From Lachnospiraceae bacterium EP-SM-12S-S03 (GTDB lineage Bacteria; Bacillota; Clostridia; Lachnospirales; Lachnospiraceae): a stretch of 64,000 nucleotides of DNA. Below the pieces are notes generated by a model. That model searched no databases and was not told where the DNA came from. It worked only from the letters and a program-made list of their open reading frames with translations. This document shows positions 12,951 through 22,764 of the stretch, in pieces. The position numbers and the translations under genes were made by a program. How positions within the stretch are numbered: the stretch's first letter is position 1; each line of letters opens with the position of its first letter. The stretch lies in contig JAJBSL010000012.1 in the NCBI GenBank assembly GCA_020540725.1, positions 14,893-78,892 on the forward strand. Direction: 5' to 3'.

Positions 12951-14317
12951 ATAGGGTTCAATTTCTTCTTAATAATATCTACGGTATTGTTTAATGTATC
13001 ATTTTCGGTAAGTTCTTGTCTGATTTTATCTACTCCATGGTTAATGGTAGAGTGATCCCGCCCTCCAAGGATGATTCCGATAGATTTTAAAGGGATATCA
13101 ATCATTGTTCGGCAAAGATACATAGCAATCTGCCTTGGAACTGTGATTTCCGAATTACGTTTGCTGCTCTTTAAGTCGGCAACTGTAAGATTAAAATGTT
13201 CTGCAACTACTTCTATAATGAAATCGGCAGTCAAAGGACGCTGTTCATTCGGAGAGATAATATCCTTTAAAGCTTCCATCGCAAGAGGAATATCAATCGG
13301 TTTTGAGGAATTATAGTTCAACTTATAGAGGGCGATCAATTTGTTCAAAGAGCCCTCTAATTCACGGATATTTGATTTTACTGTAGTCGCAATATAATTG
13401 ATAACATCATTCGGGATATTATATATCTGAAGATTATCAAGTTCGATTTTCTTCTGCAAAATGGCCATTCTTGTCTCATAATCCGGAGCTGTGATGTCTG
13501 CAATCAACCCCCATTCGAAACGGGTTTTCAGCCTTGCCTCTAATGTTTCAAAGTCTTTCGGCGGCTTATCACTGGAAAGGATAATCTGCTTTCCGGATAC
13601 ATGAAGATGGTTAAATGTATGGAAAAATTCCTCCTGTGTACTTTCTTTTCCTATGATAAACTGGACGTCATCGATTAAAAGGACGTCAATATTACGGTAT
13701 TTGTCACGGAAAGAAGTAATGGTGGATTCATTACCGCTTCGGCCGCTTTTGATGGCTTCGATCAATTCATTGGTAAATGTTTCACTGGTTACATAGAGAA
13801 CTTTCTTATTCGGATCCTGTTCCAATATAAAATGAGCGATGGAATGCATCAAATGGGTTTTCCCAAGTCCAACACCTCCGTATAAGAACAACGGATTATA
13901 AACTTCCCCCGGAGATTCGGCCACAGCAAGGGAAGCGGCATGGGCAAACTGGTTATTTTTACCTACCACGAATGTATCAAATGTATATTTATGATTTAAA
14001 TTAGCTTGTTCAATAATGGTCTTAATTTTGTTGTTTTCTTCTTTTTTCTCTTCACTTATAATATCGTCTTCACAAATGAATTCTATTTCGTACTCTTCAT
14101 CGGTAACTTCTGCGATACATACATGCAAAGGAAGAAGATATTTATGTTTAATATGGTCTATACTTGCTTTCAGATCGCATAAAATATAGACAGTATTATT
14201 TTTCACTTCATGTACCTTTAAAGGTTTGATCCATGTATTAAACGATACGTTGGTAAGACCATATTCCACTTTCAGCTTTTCGATAATTTCATTCCACTTT
14301 TGTTCAACGATATTCAT
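12947..14317 (-). CDS. dnaA: Chromosomal replication initiator DnaA
   Basis: A 456-residue AAA+ initiator. Domain I is at the N-terminus (WNEIIEKLKVEYGLTNVSFN), the Walker A is GGVGLGKTHL near residue 147, the Walker B is VLLIDDVQF, and domain IV has the DnaA signature GGRDHSTINHGVDKI for box recognition. It unwinds oriC and is flanked by boxes on both sides. It is transcribed away from rpmH, as in Bacillus and Clostridia. Its own promoter should lie in 14318-14660 and is probably autoregulated by the boxes there. Confidence 0.98.
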   Translation of the reverse strand: MNIVEQKWNEIIEKLKVEYGLTNVSFNTWIKPLKVHEVKNNTVYILCDLKASIDHIKHKYLLPLHVCIAEVTDEEYEIEFICEDDIISEEKKEENNKIKTIIEQANLNHKYTFDTFVVGKNNQFAHAASLAVAESPGEVYNPLFLYGGVGLGKTHLMHSIAHFILEQDPNKKVLYVTSETFTNELIEAIKSGRSGNESTITSFRDKYRNIDVLLIDDVQFIIGKESTQEEFFHTFNHLHVSGKQIILSSDKPPKDFETLEARLKTRFEWGLIADITAPDYETRMAILQKKIELDNLQIYNIPNDVINYIATTVKSNIRELEGSLNKLIALYKLNYNSSKPIDIPLAMEALKDIISPNEQRPLTADFIIEVVAEHFNLTVADLKSSKRNSEITVPRQIAMYLCRTMIDIPLKSIGIILGGRDHSTINHGVDKIRQELTENDTLNNTVDIIKKKLNPI

Positions 14318-14662
14318 GTGATAACTCCTGATTCCTATTCCTGATTCTTATTTTCCTGCACCATTGCATCCTGTTTTAAGCATACTTTTAGGCATAGTTC
14401 ACCCACTATGCACAATTATATACAATATATTCTACATCAGATTTAATATTTAAGCAATGGAAAATAGTGTGGATAACTTGTTTAAACACTTAAGAAGCCT
14501 TTAAATTAAGGGTTTAAAGTGGAAAAATAAATCCTATCAACATGAAATTAACATAAAATCCCCGAGTTATCCCCGAAGTTATCCCCCGAATGTGGATAAC
14601 ATGTTTAAAAATTGGGGATTATTATTTTTGCCAAAAATTATTTATAAAATCGCAGGTTTTGC
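14318..14662. other. Origin sub-region between dnaA and rpmH (DnaA boxes)
   Basis: Perfect DnaA boxes TGTGGATAA are at 14468-14476 and 14591-14599. TTATCCCCG (14567-14575) and TTATCCCCC (14579-14587) are weaker matches in the opposite orientation. AT-rich runs follow the last box (ATTATTTTTGCCAAAAATTATTTATAAA region), which fits an unwinding element. This is the likely main half of oriC and the dnaA promoter region. Confidence 0.85.
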
Positions 14663-14691
14663 TTGACGTATGGGCATTTTATCACTATAAT
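14663..14691 (+). promoter_or_regulatory. Promoter for rpmH-rnpA
   Basis: TTGACG (14663-14668) and TATAAT (14686-14691) are separated by exactly 17 bases, close to the vegetative consensus. It lies 62 bases before rpmH on the strand leading right from the origin. Confidence 0.88.
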
Positions 14692-14753
14692 TAAAAGCGA
14701 TGTCTTTAAAAGAAACTTGCACATTTTATATAAACTTAAGGAGGTGGATATCA

Positions 14754-14888
14754 ATGAAAATGACATTCCAACCAAAGAAAAGATCTAGAGCGAAAGTTCA
14801 TGGATTCAGAGCAAGAATGAGTACTGCTGGTGGAAGAAAAGTTTTAGCAGCCAGAAGAGCAAAAGGAAGAAAAGTATTATCAGCTTAG
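14754..14888 (+). CDS. rpmH: Ribosomal protein L34
   Basis: A 44-residue, highly basic protein of the 50S subunit with the L34 signature [14 protein letters not shown] and C-terminal [18 protein letters not shown]. The start at 14754 is chosen because AAGGAGGTGG lies 6 bases upstream and it gives the normal length. An in-frame upstream ATG at 14700 would add 18 unrelated residues. First gene of the rightward origin operon. Confidence 0.97.
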   Translation: MKMTFQPKKRSRAKVHGFRARMSTAGGRKVLAARRAKGRKVLSA

Positions 14889-14911
14889 GCCGCATGTATG
14901 TGGCCTTTTCT
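14888..14911 (+). terminator. Hairpin after rpmH
   Basis: AGGCCGCAT pairs with ATGTGGCCT (one G-U pair), followed by TTTTC. It begins at the last base of the rpmH stop. It probably stops most transcripts, giving more rpmH than rnpA mRNA. Confidence 0.7.
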
Positions 14912-14982
14912 TCTATACAAATATGTAAGGATCCATGTGCTCATGGATTAGGATGTTGAGGTCATAACATAGGAGATGAAAC

Positions 14983-15324
14983 ATGAATTTTTCCGAGTCT
15001 TTAAAGAAGAATAAGGATTTCCAGAGAGTATACAGACGTGGAAAATCTTATGCAAACAAATATCTGGTTATGTATATTACGGAGAATAAGGACGATAGAA
15101 ACCGAGTCGGGATATCCGTAAGTAAGAAAGTAGGAAATAGTGTAGTACGGCACAGAATCACAAGATTGATAAGAGAAAGCTACAGACTACAAGAAGAGAA
15201 TTTTAAAAGTGGATATAATATCGTAATCATTGCAAGGGCAAATTCTAAGGATAAACCTTACAGAGACATTGAGAGTGCCCTGATCCACTTGGGAAAGCTT
15301 CATAATATATATGAAACACATTAA
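14983..15324 (+). CDS. rnpA: Ribonuclease P protein component
   Basis: A 113-residue basic protein that binds the RNase P RNA in tRNA 5' processing. The RNR signature region reads [18 protein letters not shown] followed by ITRLIRES. The N-terminus [20 protein letters not shown] is typical. GGAGATGAAAC precedes the ATG. Part of the conserved rpmH-rnpA-yidD-yidC-jag set. Confidence 0.97.
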   Translation: MNFSESLKKNKDFQRVYRRGKSYANKYLVMYITENKDDRNRVGISVSKKVGNSVVRHRITRLIRESYRLQEENFKSGYNIVIIARANSKDKPYRDIESALIHLGKLHNIYETH

Positions 15325-15344
15325 GGTAAGATGGAGATGGATTG

Positions 15345-15557
15345 ATGAAATATGTACTTATTGCCATGATAAAGTTTTATAGAAAGTATTTATCGGGTAT
15401 GAAAGTAAGAACTCATTGTATTTATTACCCTACATGTTCCCAGTATGGCCTGGAAGCCATTGAAAAATACGGGGCATTGAAGGGTGGTCTTTTAACGCTG
15501 TGGAGAATTGTGCGTTGCAATCCGTTTTCAAAAGGGGGCTATGACCCGGTACCGTAA
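15345..15557 (+). CDS. yidD: Membrane protein insertion efficiency factor YidD
   Basis: A 70-residue protein with the YidD pattern [17 protein letters not shown] and [14 protein letters not shown], predicted to sit at the inner face of the membrane and assist YidC-mediated insertion. ATG 15345 is taken as the start because GGAGATGG lies 6 bases upstream; a TTG one codon earlier is less likely. It lies between rnpA and yidC in the usual order. Confidence 0.95.
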   Translation: MKYVLIAMIKFYRKYLSGMKVRTHCIYYPTCSQYGLEAIEKYGALKGGLLTLWRIVRCNPFSKGGYDPVP

Positions 15558-15577
15558 CACTATTAGGAGGAAAGAAT

Positions 15578-16843
15578 ATGGAAGGTGTGTTATTAACACA
15601 GTCAACAACACCGATCATCGGGCAGATTGCCTGGATACTCGGTAAATTGATGGATGGCATTTACAATGTACTGAACGGATTATTCGGAATTCAGAACATT
15701 GGTTTGTGTATTGTTGTATTTACAATTATCATTTATACACTTTTATTGCCGCTTACAATTAAACAACAGAAATTTTCAAAAATGATGTCTGCAATGAATC
15801 CTGAACTTCAGGCAATTCAGAAAAAATACAGAAATAAGAAAGATCAGGCATCTATGCTTAAAATGCAGGAAGAAACTCAGCTTGTCTATGAAAAATACGG
15901 TACATCACCGGTAGGCGGTTGTGGATCCATGTTAATTCAGTTCCCGATTTTATTGGGACTTTGGAAAGTAATTCAGAATATTCCGGCATATGTAGGCGGT
16001 ATTTATGCACAGTATGAGCCACTTGCAAAGCAGATTATGGCAACAGACGGATATCAGAAAATCATGGAAAATATCGGTTCAGCATCTCCGATCATGATCA
16101 GTCCGAAGGCCTTTGATTATACACAGACAAATACGATCATTGACGTATTATATAAAGCAACAAATAATACATGGGATACATTGGCAGATAAGTTCCCGGA
16201 TCTTTCGAATCTGATCGCCCAGACACAGGATAGTGTACATGGATTCAACACATTTCTCGGTGTGAACATGGCAGAAACACCGCAGGCTATGTTAATGAAC
16301 GGATTTAAGACAGGAGCTGTTTTGCTAATTATTGCAGCTTTGCTTATTCCGATATTATCAGGTCTTACACAGTGGATCAGTATCAAACTGACACCGCAGG
16401 CAGCAGCACAGGGTGAAGACAACAACCAGATGGCAAACCAGATGAAGATGATGAATATCATGATGCCGATGTTGTCTGTATTTATGTGTTTCACATTCCA
16501 GGCAGGTCTTGGTATTTACTGGATTGTAAGTGCGGTTGTAAGATGTGTACAGCAGTTGGTTGTAAATAGACATTTATCCAAGATCCCGGTGAATGAACTG
16601 ATTGAGAAAAATATGGAAAAAGCTAAGAAGAAGCGTGAAAAGAAAGGCGTTTCTGCAAACAATATCAACAAGATGGCACAGAGAAATGTAAGAAATATAG
16701 AAGAGCCAAAGACAAATACAATGACGTCTAAGGAAAAGGATGAAAAGATTAAGAAAGCTGCGGAGGCAAACAAAAACGCAAAACCGGGAAGTCTTGCAGC
16801 AAAAGCAAATATGGTAAAGAACTTTAATGAGAATCACAAATAG
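15578..16843 (+). CDS. yidC: Membrane protein insertase YidC/Oxa1 family
   Basis: A 421-residue insertase. Hydrophobic segments are at about residues 39-62, 118-140, 240-265 and 295-330. The first cytoplasmic loop (QQKFSKMMSAMNPELQAIQK) holds the conserved helical hairpin. The C-terminal 80 residues are very basic, as in ribosome-binding Oxa1-type tails. AGGAGGAAAGAAT precedes the ATG. It inserts and folds membrane proteins, alone or with SecYEG. Confidence 0.96.
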   Translation: MEGVLLTQSTTPIIGQIAWILGKLMDGIYNVLNGLFGIQNIGLCIVVFTIIIYTLLLPLTIKQQKFSKMMSAMNPELQAIQKKYRNKKDQASMLKMQEETQLVYEKYGTSPVGGCGSMLIQFPILLGLWKVIQNIPAYVGGIYAQYEPLAKQIMATDGYQKIMENIGSASPIMISPKAFDYTQTNTIIDVLYKATNNTWDTLADKFPDLSNLIAQTQDSVHGFNTFLGVNMAETPQAMLMNGFKTGAVLLIIAALLIPILSGLTQWISIKLTPQAAAQGEDNNQMANQMKMMNIMMPMLSVFMCFTFQAGLGIYWIVSAVVRCVQQLVVNRHLSKIPVNELIEKNMEKAKKKREKKGVSANNINKMAQRNVRNIEEPKTNTMTSKEKDEKIKKAAEANKNAKPGSLAAKANMVKNFNENHK

Positions 16844-16860
16844 TTAAGGGGGATTCAAAA

Positions 16861-17685
16861 ATGAACGAAGTTACAGTTTCAGCTAAAACAGTGGATGATG
16901 CGATTACCGAAGCGCTTATTCAGTTAGGCGCAACAAGCGATATGGTTGAATATGAAGTCATTGAAAAAGGAAGTGCAGGATTTTTCGGAATCGGAAGCAA
17001 ACAGGCAGTTGTAAAAGCCTGGAGAAAGAAAGTGGAAGAACCGGTTGTAGAAAAGCCGAAAAAAGAATTCATAAAGAAAGAATATGAGAAAAAGGAATTC
17101 GAAAAAAGAGAGCATGTGAAAAAAGAAGCTCCGGCAAAGAAACATCATGTAGAAAAAAACAGAGTGGAAGACGCGAAAAAGGAAGAAACTCCAACAAAAG
17201 AGCCTCAAGTTTTGGGTAAAGTAGAAGATAGTACGATCAAAGCTTGTGAAGTGTTTTTACAGGATGTATTAAGAGCGATGGGAATGGAAGTAAATATTAT
17301 TTCTTCCATTGACAGTGAAGGTGCGCTTAACATTAATATGGAAGGCGATCATATGGGAATCCTCATTGGAAAAAGAGGACAGACACTGGATTCCTTACAG
17401 TATCTGACAAATCGTATTGCAAATAAAAATCAGGATGAATATGTTCGTGTAAAATTAGATACAGAGAACTATCGTCAGAGAAGAAAAGAAACACTGGAGA
17501 ATCTTGCAAAGAATATTGCGTATAAAGTAAAGAGAACAAAGAAACCAGTTTCTCTTGAACCTATGAATCCATATGAGAGAAGAGTCATTCATTCTGCTTT
17601 ACAGGGAGATAAATATGTCTCTACGCACAGTGAGGGAGAAGAACCATACAGACGTGTAGTAGTTACATTAGCAAGAAGATATTAA
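16861..17685 (+). CDS. jag: Jag/KhpB RNA-binding protein (KH and R3H domains)
   Basis: A 274-residue protein with three parts. A Jag_N domain is at residues 1-55, a Lys/Glu-rich linker (residues about 58-120) is probably disordered, and KH (GILIGKRGQTLDSLQYL) and R3H (PYERRVIHSAL, EPYRRVVV) domains form the C-terminal half. In Firmicutes it works with KhpA as an RNA chaperone affecting cell elongation and division. It follows yidC by 17 bases with GGGGGATTCAAAA before the ATG. A strong terminator follows. Confidence 0.95.
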   Translation: MNEVTVSAKTVDDAITEALIQLGATSDMVEYEVIEKGSAGFFGIGSKQAVVKAWRKKVEEPVVEKPKKEFIKKEYEKKEFEKREHVKKEAPAKKHHVEKNRVEDAKKEETPTKEPQVLGKVEDSTIKACEVFLQDVLRAMGMEVNIISSIDSEGALNINMEGDHMGILIGKRGQTLDSLQYLTNRIANKNQDEYVRVKLDTENYRQRRKETLENLAKNIAYKVKRTKKPVSLEPMNPYERRVIHSALQGDKYVSTHSEGEEPYRRVVVTLARRY

Positions 17686-17690
17686 AAAAT

Positions 17691-17729
17691 AAGGCGGCAT
17701 CTTTTAGAAAGAAGATACCGCCTTTTTTT
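17691..17729 (+). terminator. Intrinsic terminator after jag
   Basis: AAGGCGG (17691-17697) pairs with CCGCCTT (17718-17724), with an inner ATCTTTT/GAAGAT extension, followed by TTTTT. It ends the rpmH-jag unit just before mnmE. Confidence 0.9.
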
Positions 17730-17744
17730 GAAAGGAAGATTTGT

Positions 17745-19118
17745 ATGAAAAAAGATACCATTGCGGCAATAGCAACGGCCATGTCAAATTCCGGAATTGG
17801 AATTGTAAGAATCAGTGGTGAAGAATCTTTTGATATTATTCAGAAAATATACAGAGGGAAGACAGATAAAAATTTGAGGGCACAAAAAAGTCATACAATT
17901 CATTACGGATACATTGTAGACGGAGAAGAAATGATTGATGAAGTGCTTGTAATGTTGATGAAAGGGCCTCATAGTTTTACCGGAGAGGATACGGTGGAAA
18001 TTGACTGCCATGGCGGTGTATATGTGGTAAAAAAGATTCTGGAGACGGTTATAAAATACGGTGCAAGACCGGCAGAACCGGGAGAATTCACAAAGCGGGC
18101 GTTCTTAAATGGAAGAATGGATCTGTCTCAGGCGGAGGCAGTTATTGATATTATTCATTCTCAAAATGAATATGCCCTGAAGAGTTCTGTAAGTCAGTTA
18201 AAAGGATCGGTTCATAAAAAAATAGCGGAAATCAGGAAGGAAATACTCTATCATACAGCATTCATTGAAACGGCGCTGGATGATCCGGAGCATATCAGCG
18301 TAGATGGATATGGGGATAAATTGAAGGTAACTGTGGATAACCTTTTGGAACAGATACATCAGTTGCTCATAACTTCAGATAATGGTAGAATGATAAAAGA
18401 AGGAATTCAGACGGTAATCGTAGGAAAGCCGAATGCAGGGAAATCGTCGCTTTTGAATGTACTCGTTGGAGAAGAACGTGCTATTGTAACAGATATTGAA
18501 GGAACAACAAGGGATATTTTGGAAGAGCATATTCAGCTTCAAGGTATTAGTCTGAACATTATGGATACAGCCGGGATTCGGGAAACGAAAGATGTTGTGG
18601 AAAAAATAGGTGTGGATAAAGCAAGAAATCATGCAAGTGAAGCGGATCTGATTATTTATGTGGTAGATGCATCAAGACAATTGGATGAAAATGATGAAGA
18701 AATTATAGAAATGATCCGAGATAAGCAGGCTATCGTTTTGCTGAATAAATCAGATTTAGAAACTGTAGTGACAAAGGAAATGTTAAAAGAGAAGATTGAT
18801 AAACCGATGATTTTAATTTCTGCAAAAGAAGAAGAAGGAATCCATGAGTTAGAAGAAACATTGAAACGCATGTTTTTCCACGGAAAAATTTCCTTTAATG
18901 ATGAGGTATATATTACAAATGTCCGTCACAAAACGGCGCTTGCAGAGGCAGAAGAGAGTTTGAAAAAGGTAATTGTAAGCATTGAAAGCGGTATGCCGGA
19001 GGACTTTTATTCCATTGATCTGTTGGATGCGTATGAGTCCCTTGGAAGCATTACCGGAGAAACGATAGGAGAAGATTTGGTAAATGAAATATTCAGCAAA
19101 TTCTGTATGGGAAAATAG
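17745..19118 (+). CDS. mnmE: tRNA modification GTPase MnmE
   Basis: A 457-residue GTPase that, with MnmG, makes the (carboxy)methylaminomethyl group on U34 of some tRNAs. The G1 motif is [12 protein letters not shown] near residue 225, G3 is DTAG, and G4 is NKSD. The C-terminus ends FCMGK, matching the conserved C-x-G-K motif. It overlaps mnmG by 35 bases, an unusually long overlap that fits translational coupling of two partner proteins. Confidence 0.97.
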   Translation: MKKDTIAAIATAMSNSGIGIVRISGEESFDIIQKIYRGKTDKNLRAQKSHTIHYGYIVDGEEMIDEVLVMLMKGPHSFTGEDTVEIDCHGGVYVVKKILETVIKYGARPAEPGEFTKRAFLNGRMDLSQAEAVIDIIHSQNEYALKSSVSQLKGSVHKKIAEIRKEILYHTAFIETALDDPEHISVDGYGDKLKVTVDNLLEQIHQLLITSDNGRMIKEGIQTVIVGKPNAGKSSLLNVLVGEERAIVTDIEGTTRDILEEHIQLQGISLNIMDTAGIRETKDVVEKIGVDKARNHASEADLIIYVVDASRQLDENDEEIIEMIRDKQAIVLLNKSDLETVVTKEMLKEKIDKPMILISAKEEEGIHELEETLKRMFFHGKISFNDEVYITNVRHKTALAEAEESLKKVIVSIESGMPEDFYSIDLLDAYESLGSITGETIGEDLVNEIFSKFCMGK

Positions 19119-20991
19119 AGACGAATATGATGTGGTCGTAATTGGAGCAGGACATGCAGGCTGTGAGGCAGCTTTGGCATCTGCAAGACTCGGCCTTAAA
19201 ACCATTGTATTTACAGTCAGCATAAATAGTGTGGCACTTATGCCTTGTAATCCGAATATCGGAGGAACTTCAAAAGGTCATCTCGTAAAGGAGATTGATG
19301 CTCTTGGAGGTGAAATGGGAAAAGTTATCGATCAGACATTTATTCAGTCTAAAATGTTAAACCGTTCAAAAGGTCCCGCTGTACATTCCCTTCGGGCACA
19401 GGCAGATAAGGCAGACTATAGTCGTGTGATGCGGGAAGTGTTGGAAAATCAGGAAAACTTAGAGTTGAAACAGGCAGAAGTGACCGATATTCTTACAGAA
19501 AACGGGAAAGTGACAGGGGTACAGACGTATTCCGGAGCAATTTATCATTGTAAAGCCGTTATTTTGTGTACAGGAACTTATTTGAAAGCAAGGTGCATTT
19601 ACGGTGATATCAGCAACGAAACAGGTCCGGACGGACTGCAGGCGGCAAATTATTTGACCGAATCGCTGAAATCTCTCGGTATACAAATGTACCGTTTTAA
19701 GACAGGAACTCCGGCGAGAATAGACAAACGTTCCATTGATTTTAGTAAAATGGAAGAGCAGTTTGGCGATGAAAGAGTTACGCCATTTTCATTCACTACC
19801 AATCCGGAAGATGTACAGATTGATCAGGTGTCCTGTTGGCTGACTTATACAAATGAAACAACCCATGATATTATACGCAAAAATTTAGATCGTTCTCCTC
19901 TTTTTTCCGGAATGATAGAAGGAACAGGTCCAAGGTATTGTCCGTCCATAGAAGACAAAGTTGTTAAATTTTCCGACAAAGAAAGACATCAGGTGTTTGT
20001 TGAACCAGAAGGGCTTCATACAAATGAGATGTATATTGGAGGAATGTCGAGTTCACTTCCGGAAGATGTACAATATGAAATGTATCGAAGTGTGCCTGGA
20101 TTAGAACATGCAAAAATTGTAAAAAATGCGTATGCCATTGAATATGACTGTATAGATGCAAGACAGCTTTATCCGACTCTGGAATTTAAAAATATTGAAG
20201 GCTTGTATAGTGGCGGGCAGTTTAACGGAAGTTCCGGTTATGAAGAAGCGGCGGCGCAAGGTCTTGTTGCAGGAATTAATGCTTCTCTGAAATTATTAGG
20301 AAGAGAACAGATAGTGATTGACCGTTCCCAGGGATATATCGGGGTTTTGATTGATGATCTTGTGACAAAGGAAAGTCATGAACCTTATCGAATGATGACT
20401 TCCAGGGCAGAATACAGACTTCTGCTTCGTCAGGATAATGCAGATCAACGACTTACAAAAATAGGATATGAAGTTGGCTTGATTGACGAGAACAGATATT
20501 CGAATCTTTTAAAAAAGGAAGAAGAAATTCAGAAGGAAATGGAACGTTTACAGCACGCAAATGTTGGAACATGTGGAAAAGTGCAGGAATTATTGGAAAA
20601 GCATGGAAGCACACCACTTACTTCGGGGATAACTCTTGCAGAATTGATTAGAAGACCCGAGTTAGATTACGATGCACTTGCACCAATTGATGAAAGTAGA
20701 CCGAATGTGAGCGAAGAAGTTACAGAGCAAGTCAATATTAACATTAAATATGACGGATATATCAGCCGTCAGTTAAAACAGGTAGAGCAATTTAAAAAAT
20801 TGGAGAAGAAGAGAATACCGGACAGTATTGATTATGATGATGTGAAAAGTTTAAGAATAGAAGCTGTTCAGAAACTGAAACAATATCGCCCGATTTCAAT
20901 CGGACAAGCATCCAGAATTTCAGGGGTTTCTCCGGCAGATATCTCTGTACTTCTTGTATATATGGAGCAATGGGGGAAAAACAATGAGTAA
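19084..20991 (+). CDS. mnmG: tRNA uridine-5-carboxymethylaminomethyl enzyme MnmG (GidA)
   Basis: A 635-residue FAD-binding partner of MnmE. The dinucleotide motif is [19 protein letters not shown] near residue 18, and the GidA signatures [15 protein letters not shown] ([12 protein letters not shown]) and [16 protein letters not shown] are present. The ATG lies inside the end of mnmE; no later in-frame start would keep the nucleotide-binding motif. The stop overlaps the rsmG start. Confidence 0.97.
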   Translation: MKYSANSVWENRDEYDVVVIGAGHAGCEAALASARLGLKTIVFTVSINSVALMPCNPNIGGTSKGHLVKEIDALGGEMGKVIDQTFIQSKMLNRSKGPAVHSLRAQADKADYSRVMREVLENQENLELKQAEVTDILTENGKVTGVQTYSGAIYHCKAVILCTGTYLKARCIYGDISNETGPDGLQAANYLTESLKSLGIQMYRFKTGTPARIDKRSIDFSKMEEQFGDERVTPFSFTTNPEDVQIDQVSCWLTYTNETTHDIIRKNLDRSPLFSGMIEGTGPRYCPSIEDKVVKFSDKERHQVFVEPEGLHTNEMYIGGMSSSLPEDVQYEMYRSVPGLEHAKIVKNAYAIEYDCIDARQLYPTLEFKNIEGLYSGGQFNGSSGYEEAAAQGLVAGINASLKLLGREQIVIDRSQGYIGVLIDDLVTKESHEPYRMMTSRAEYRLLLRQDNADQRLTKIGYEVGLIDENRYSNLLKKEEEIQKEMERLQHANVGTCGKVQELLEKHGSTPLTSGITLAELIRRPELDYDALAPIDESRPNVSEEVTEQVNINIKYDGYISRQLKQVEQFKKLEKKRIPDSIDYDDVKSLRIEAVQKLKQYRPISIGQASRISGVSPADISVLLVYMEQWGKNNE

Positions 20992-21697
20992 AATATTCGA
21001 AGAGAAACTTTCCTCGATAGGAATTACATTAGATGAAAAACAGAAGCAGCAATTTTATGATTTTTATGAAACCCTTGTAGAGTGGAATAAAGTAATGAAT
21101 TTGACTGGTATTACGGAATATGAAGAAGTGAATGAAAAGCATTTTGTAGACAGCTTATCCATTACAAAAGCAATAGATTTAGAGAAAGTGGAAAGTGTGA
21201 TTGATGTTGGAACAGGAGCAGGTTTCCCGGGGATTCCATTAAAAATTGCATTTCCACATTTGAAGGTTGTTCTCCTAGATTCATTAAATAAGAGAATCAA
21301 ATTTCTTGATACGGTAATAGAAAAACTTAATCTTGAGAATATAAGAACAATTCATGGACGAGCAGAAGACTATGCAAAACAAAGTGAGTATAGAGAGCAA
21401 TTTGATTTGTGTGTGTCACGCGCAGTAGCAAACTTATCTACGTTATCCGAGTACTGTTTACCATATGTAAAAGTCGGTGGAATATTTATCCCGTATAAAT
21501 CTGGAGAAATAGATGAAGAAGTAACTGTATCAAAAAAAGCAATTCATATTCTTGGAGGTAAGCTTCAAGATGTAATAAAATTCCAACTTCCGGGAACTGA
21601 GATTGGAAGATCATTTGTAAAGATTGGGAAAATGCAAAATACAAGTAAAAAATATCCAAGAAAAGCCGGATTACCGGCAAAAGAGCCACTGTCTTAA
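20984..21697 (+). CDS. rsmG: 16S rRNA (guanine-527-N7) methyltransferase RsmG (GidB)
   Basis: A 237-residue SAM-dependent methyltransferase. The SAM motif is [17 protein letters not shown], preceded by [29 protein letters not shown] is typical of GidB. The ATG at 20984 follows GGGGGAAAAACA and overlaps the mnmG stop by 8 bases. An in-frame ATG at 20954 would add ten residues with no ribosome site. Last gene before the parS/parAB block. Confidence 0.97.
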   Translation: MSKIFEEKLSSIGITLDEKQKQQFYDFYETLVEWNKVMNLTGITEYEEVNEKHFVDSLSITKAIDLEKVESVIDVGTGAGFPGIPLKIAFPHLKVVLLDSLNKRIKFLDTVIEKLNLENIRTIHGRAEDYAKQSEYREQFDLCVSRAVANLSTLSEYCLPYVKVGGIFIPYKSGEIDEEVTVSKKAIHILGGKLQDVIKFQLPGTEIGRSFVKIGKMQNTSKKYPRKAGLPAKEPLS

Positions 21698-21713
21698 ATG
21701 ATGGTGGTTCTTT
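21680..21713 (+). terminator. Terminator overlapping the end of rsmG
   Basis: AAAGAGCCAC (from 21680) pairs with GTGGTTCTTT (21704-21713) with one G-U pair. The stem begins inside the last codons of rsmG. The run after it is TTTCATTTTC, only moderately U-rich. Confidence 0.6.
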
Positions 21714-21735
21714 CATTTTCGGCTTTTATATATAA

Positions 21736-21751
21736 TGTTTCACGTGAAACA
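21736..21751. other. parS centromere site 1
   Basis: TGTTTCACGTGAAACA is a perfect 16-base palindrome identical to the consensus parS bound by Spo0J/ParB. It lies 85 bases from a second perfect copy, just upstream of parAB. Confidence 0.97.
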
Positions 21752-21816
21752 TGTTGGAAAAACAAAATGATAATGAAAGAGCAGTATGTATAAAAATTTC
21801 TTCTTAAAAAAATTAA

Positions 21817-21832
21817 TGTTTCACGTGAAACA
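21817..21832. other. parS centromere site 2
   Basis: A second perfect TGTTTCACGTGAAACA. It lies 27 bases before the probable -10 box of parAB, so ParB bound here could also affect parAB transcription. Confidence 0.97.
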
Positions 21833-21855
21833 TTGTGGAATTGTAATTAAAAAAA

Positions 21856-21864
21856 TGTTATAAT
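21856..21864 (+). promoter_or_regulatory. Extended -10 promoter of parAB
   Basis: TGTTATAAT at 21856-21864 contains TATAAT with the TG-N extension. No good -35 box is seen at the right distance, which is common for extended -10 promoters. It lies 124 bases before the parA start. Confidence 0.6.
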
Positions 21865-21987
21865 GTGTTAGTGACATGCGAATTTTTAAATTACTACTAG
21901 TATTAGAGCCGAATGATTATGAAAAGCAAAGACTTTGATACAGCGTTAATCGATTTGACGTCACATAATCAGAAAGGAGATAGTATA

Positions 21988-22764
21988 GTGGAAAGAATAA
22001 TTGCCATTGCTAACCAAAAGGGTGGAGTTGGAAAAACAACAACATCAATTAATTTATCCGCTTGTCTGGCGGAACTTGGTAAAAAAGTATTAGCAATTGA
22101 TATGGATCCACAAGGTAATATGACCAGCGGTCTCGGAATAGATAAAAACAATGTAGAATATACGATATATGATTTGATCATAGGAGAAGCGGATGTTGAA
22201 AAAGTCATATGTACAGAAGCATTGGAAAATCTTGATGTATTACCTGCAAATGTAGATCTGTCAGCGGCTGAGATAGAATTAATAGGAGTTGATAATAAAG
22301 AATACATTATTCGAGATGAAATCGAGAAAGTAAAAGAAAATTATGACTATATTATTATCGATTGTCCGCCTTCATTGAGTATGCTTACAATCAATGCTAT
22401 GACAACTGCAGATACAGTTCTTGTGCCAATTCAGTGTGAATACTATGCTTTAGAAGGATTAAGTCAATTGATACATACAATTGATTTGGTGAAAGAACGT
22501 CTGAATCCAAAACTTGAGATGGAAGGGGTTGTATTTACAATGTATGATGCACGAACGAATCTGTCTCTTCAAGTTGTGGAAAATGTAAAAGAAAATTTGA
22601 ACAAGACGATTTACAAAACAATTATACCAAGAAATATACGTCTTGCAGAAGCACCAAGTCATGGTATGCCGATTAATCTGTATGATCCGAAATCAGCAGG
22701 AGCTGAGAATTATAGATTATTAGCAGAAGAAGTGATTCATAAAGGAGAAGAAGAATGGCAGTAA
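21988..22764 (+). CDS. parA: Chromosome partitioning ATPase ParA (Soj)
   Basis: A 258-residue deviant-Walker ATPase (KGGVGKTT near the N-terminus, then DMDPQGNMTSGLG and IDCPPSLSML). The GTG at 21988 is chosen because AAAGGAGA lies 7 bases upstream and gives the normal Soj N-terminus (ERIIAIANQKGG). An in-frame ATG at 21913 would add 25 unrelated residues. With ParB and the two parS sites it drives origin segregation and regulates DnaA. It overlaps parB by 10 bases. Confidence 0.96.
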   Translation: MERIIAIANQKGGVGKTTTSINLSACLAELGKKVLAIDMDPQGNMTSGLGIDKNNVEYTIYDLIIGEADVEKVICTEALENLDVLPANVDLSAAEIELIGVDNKEYIIRDEIEKVKENYDYIIIDCPPSLSMLTINAMTTADTVLVPIQCEYYALEGLSQLIHTIDLVKERLNPKLEMEGVVFTMYDARTNLSLQVVENVKENLNKTIYKTIIPRNIRLAEAPSHGMPINLYDPKSAGAENYRLLAEEVIHKGEEEWQ